DNA from: Gemmataceae bacterium
GTDB taxonomy: Bacteria > Planctomycetota > Planctomycetia > Gemmatales > Gemmataceae
Direction: 5' to 3'
DNA length: 5,978 nt
Assembly: GCA_947490035.1 (NCBI GenBank)
Contig: CANLGS010000293.1
Location: forward strand, 1-5,978
Shown here in pieces: positions 5,413 to 5,978 of this stretch. Made by a program: the position numbers and the translations under genes. Position 1 is the stretch's first letter, and each line of letters opens with the position of its first letter. The notes beneath the pieces are model-generated. The model searched no databases. It was given only the letters and a program-made list of their open reading frames with translations, and was not told where the DNA came from.

Positions 5413-5978
5413 ATGAATGCCATCCTGATCGCCGGGGCCGCGCTCGTCGGGCTGCCCATTCTCCTGCACCTCATCATGAAGCAGGAGCCGAAGCGCCTCA
5501 CGTTCCCGGCGTTCCGGTTCCTCAAGCAGAAGCTCAAGACCAACCAGCGCAAACTGCGCCTCCGGCACTTCATCCTGCTCGCGCTGCGCATGCTCATCAT
5601 CGCGCTGTTCTGCCTCACGCTCTACCAACCCACGTTCAAGAGCGACCGGTTGAACATCACCGGCGAACAGCCGGTCGCGACCGTGATCGTCATCGACACC
5701 AGCCCCAGCACCGGCTACATGGCGAACGACAAGTCTCGCCTCGACGAGCAGCGCCGGCGCGCTCTCGAACTGCTCGACGAACTGCCGGACAAGTCGCCGG
5801 TCGCGGTCATCGACACGAGCGACCTCACCGCGGTGTGGCTGCCCGACAAAGACGCGGCGCGGCGGCGCATCGAGGAGTTGAAAGAGCCGCGCGGCGGCAG
5901 TCAGAACGTCAGCTCCGCAATCGCGGCGGCGTATGTGCTTCTCGCGAAGGTGGAGGAGGCCACCGAATCGCCGGACCC
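5413..5978 (+). CDS. BatA-domain / vWA membrane protein (N-terminal part, cut by window edge)
   Basis: The frame from ATG 5413 stays open to the right edge (188 complete codons). Residues 3-22 form a first membrane segment ending LLHLIMKQEPKRLTFPAFRF, the hallmark of the BatA N-terminal (aerotolerance regulator, double-anchor) domain. A second membrane segment lies at 53-72 after the basic stretch KTNQRKLRLRH. A von Willebrand A-like domain follows, opening VATVIVIDTSPS (88-99) with a DxSxS metal-ion site at D95, S97 and S99. The rest alternates helices and strands (LLDELPDKSPVAVIDTSD) as expected of a vWA fold facing the periplasm. Relatives with this layout are common in planctomycetes and Bacteroidetes, often near MoxR ATPase and DUF58 genes; neither is in the window. 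The exact role is unproven even in well-studied relatives. Start choice: an overlapping ATG at 5405 is in another frame, and MNAILIAG matches the family start. Confidence 0.9.
   Translation, partial: MNAILIAGAALVGLPILLHLIMKQEPKRLTFPAFRFLKQKLKTNQRKLRLRHFILLALRMLIIALFCLTLYQPTFKSDRLNITGEQPVATVIVIDTSPSTGYMANDKSRLDEQRRRALELLDELPDKSPVAVIDTSDLTAVWLPDKDAARRRIEELKEPRGGSQNVSSAIAAAYVLLAKVEEATESPD

Noticed and set aside
4849..5628. 259-codon minus-strand frame across the small gene and the BatA start
   Set aside because: Composition is Arg/Glu/Asp-rich, and it runs antisense to a clear BatA domain and across gene boundaries.

Overview
The window is about 6 kb of GC-rich bacterial DNA. It looks like part of a planctomycete chromosome, most likely a Gemmata-type lineage. 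This is inferred from the gene repertoire: a Tat-exported protein of a type common in planctomycetes and relatives, a secreted PQQ-like beta-propeller protein starting the mature chain with EDWPQW, a BatA/von Willebrand membrane protein, and abundant IS5-type transposase debris. No ribosomal or other taxonomic marker is present, so the assignment is provisional.

Layout. Positions 1-101 (minus) hold the first 33 codons of a gene running off the left edge, possibly a second transposase. Positions 110-144 form a strong hairpin. Positions 143-838 (minus) are a decayed IS5-family transposase with at least three lesions: an in-frame stop, an internal deletion and a one-base frameshift. It abuts the stop codon of a 413-residue Tat-signal protein of unknown function (844-2085, minus). 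That gene is divergent from a class V (cysteine desulfurase-like) PLP aminotransferase (2168-3289, plus), with an 82-bp shared upstream region. The aminotransferase converges on the secreted beta-propeller gene (3539-4852, minus). The 249-bp gap between them is filled by a large inverted repeat (3319-3456) and a perfect 10-bp terminator-like stem (3502-3533). Rightward of the propeller gene, and divergent from it, lie a small gene of unknown function (5020-5373, plus) and the 5' part of a BatA-domain/vWA protein (5413 to the right edge, plus).

How the genes relate. There is no clear pathway. The genes are mostly single transcription units in alternating orientation, which argues against one multi-gene system. 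Two encode exported proteins (Tat and Sec type) and one an inner-membrane protein with an adhesion-type metal site. The left 840 bp is an insertion-sequence graveyard. I found no convincing sign of a new defence, biosynthetic or mobile system. The observations most worth checking are the paired repeat between the convergent genes, the two related hairpins after minus-strand stop codons, the reconstructable history of the broken IS, and a possible leaderless start for the BatA gene.
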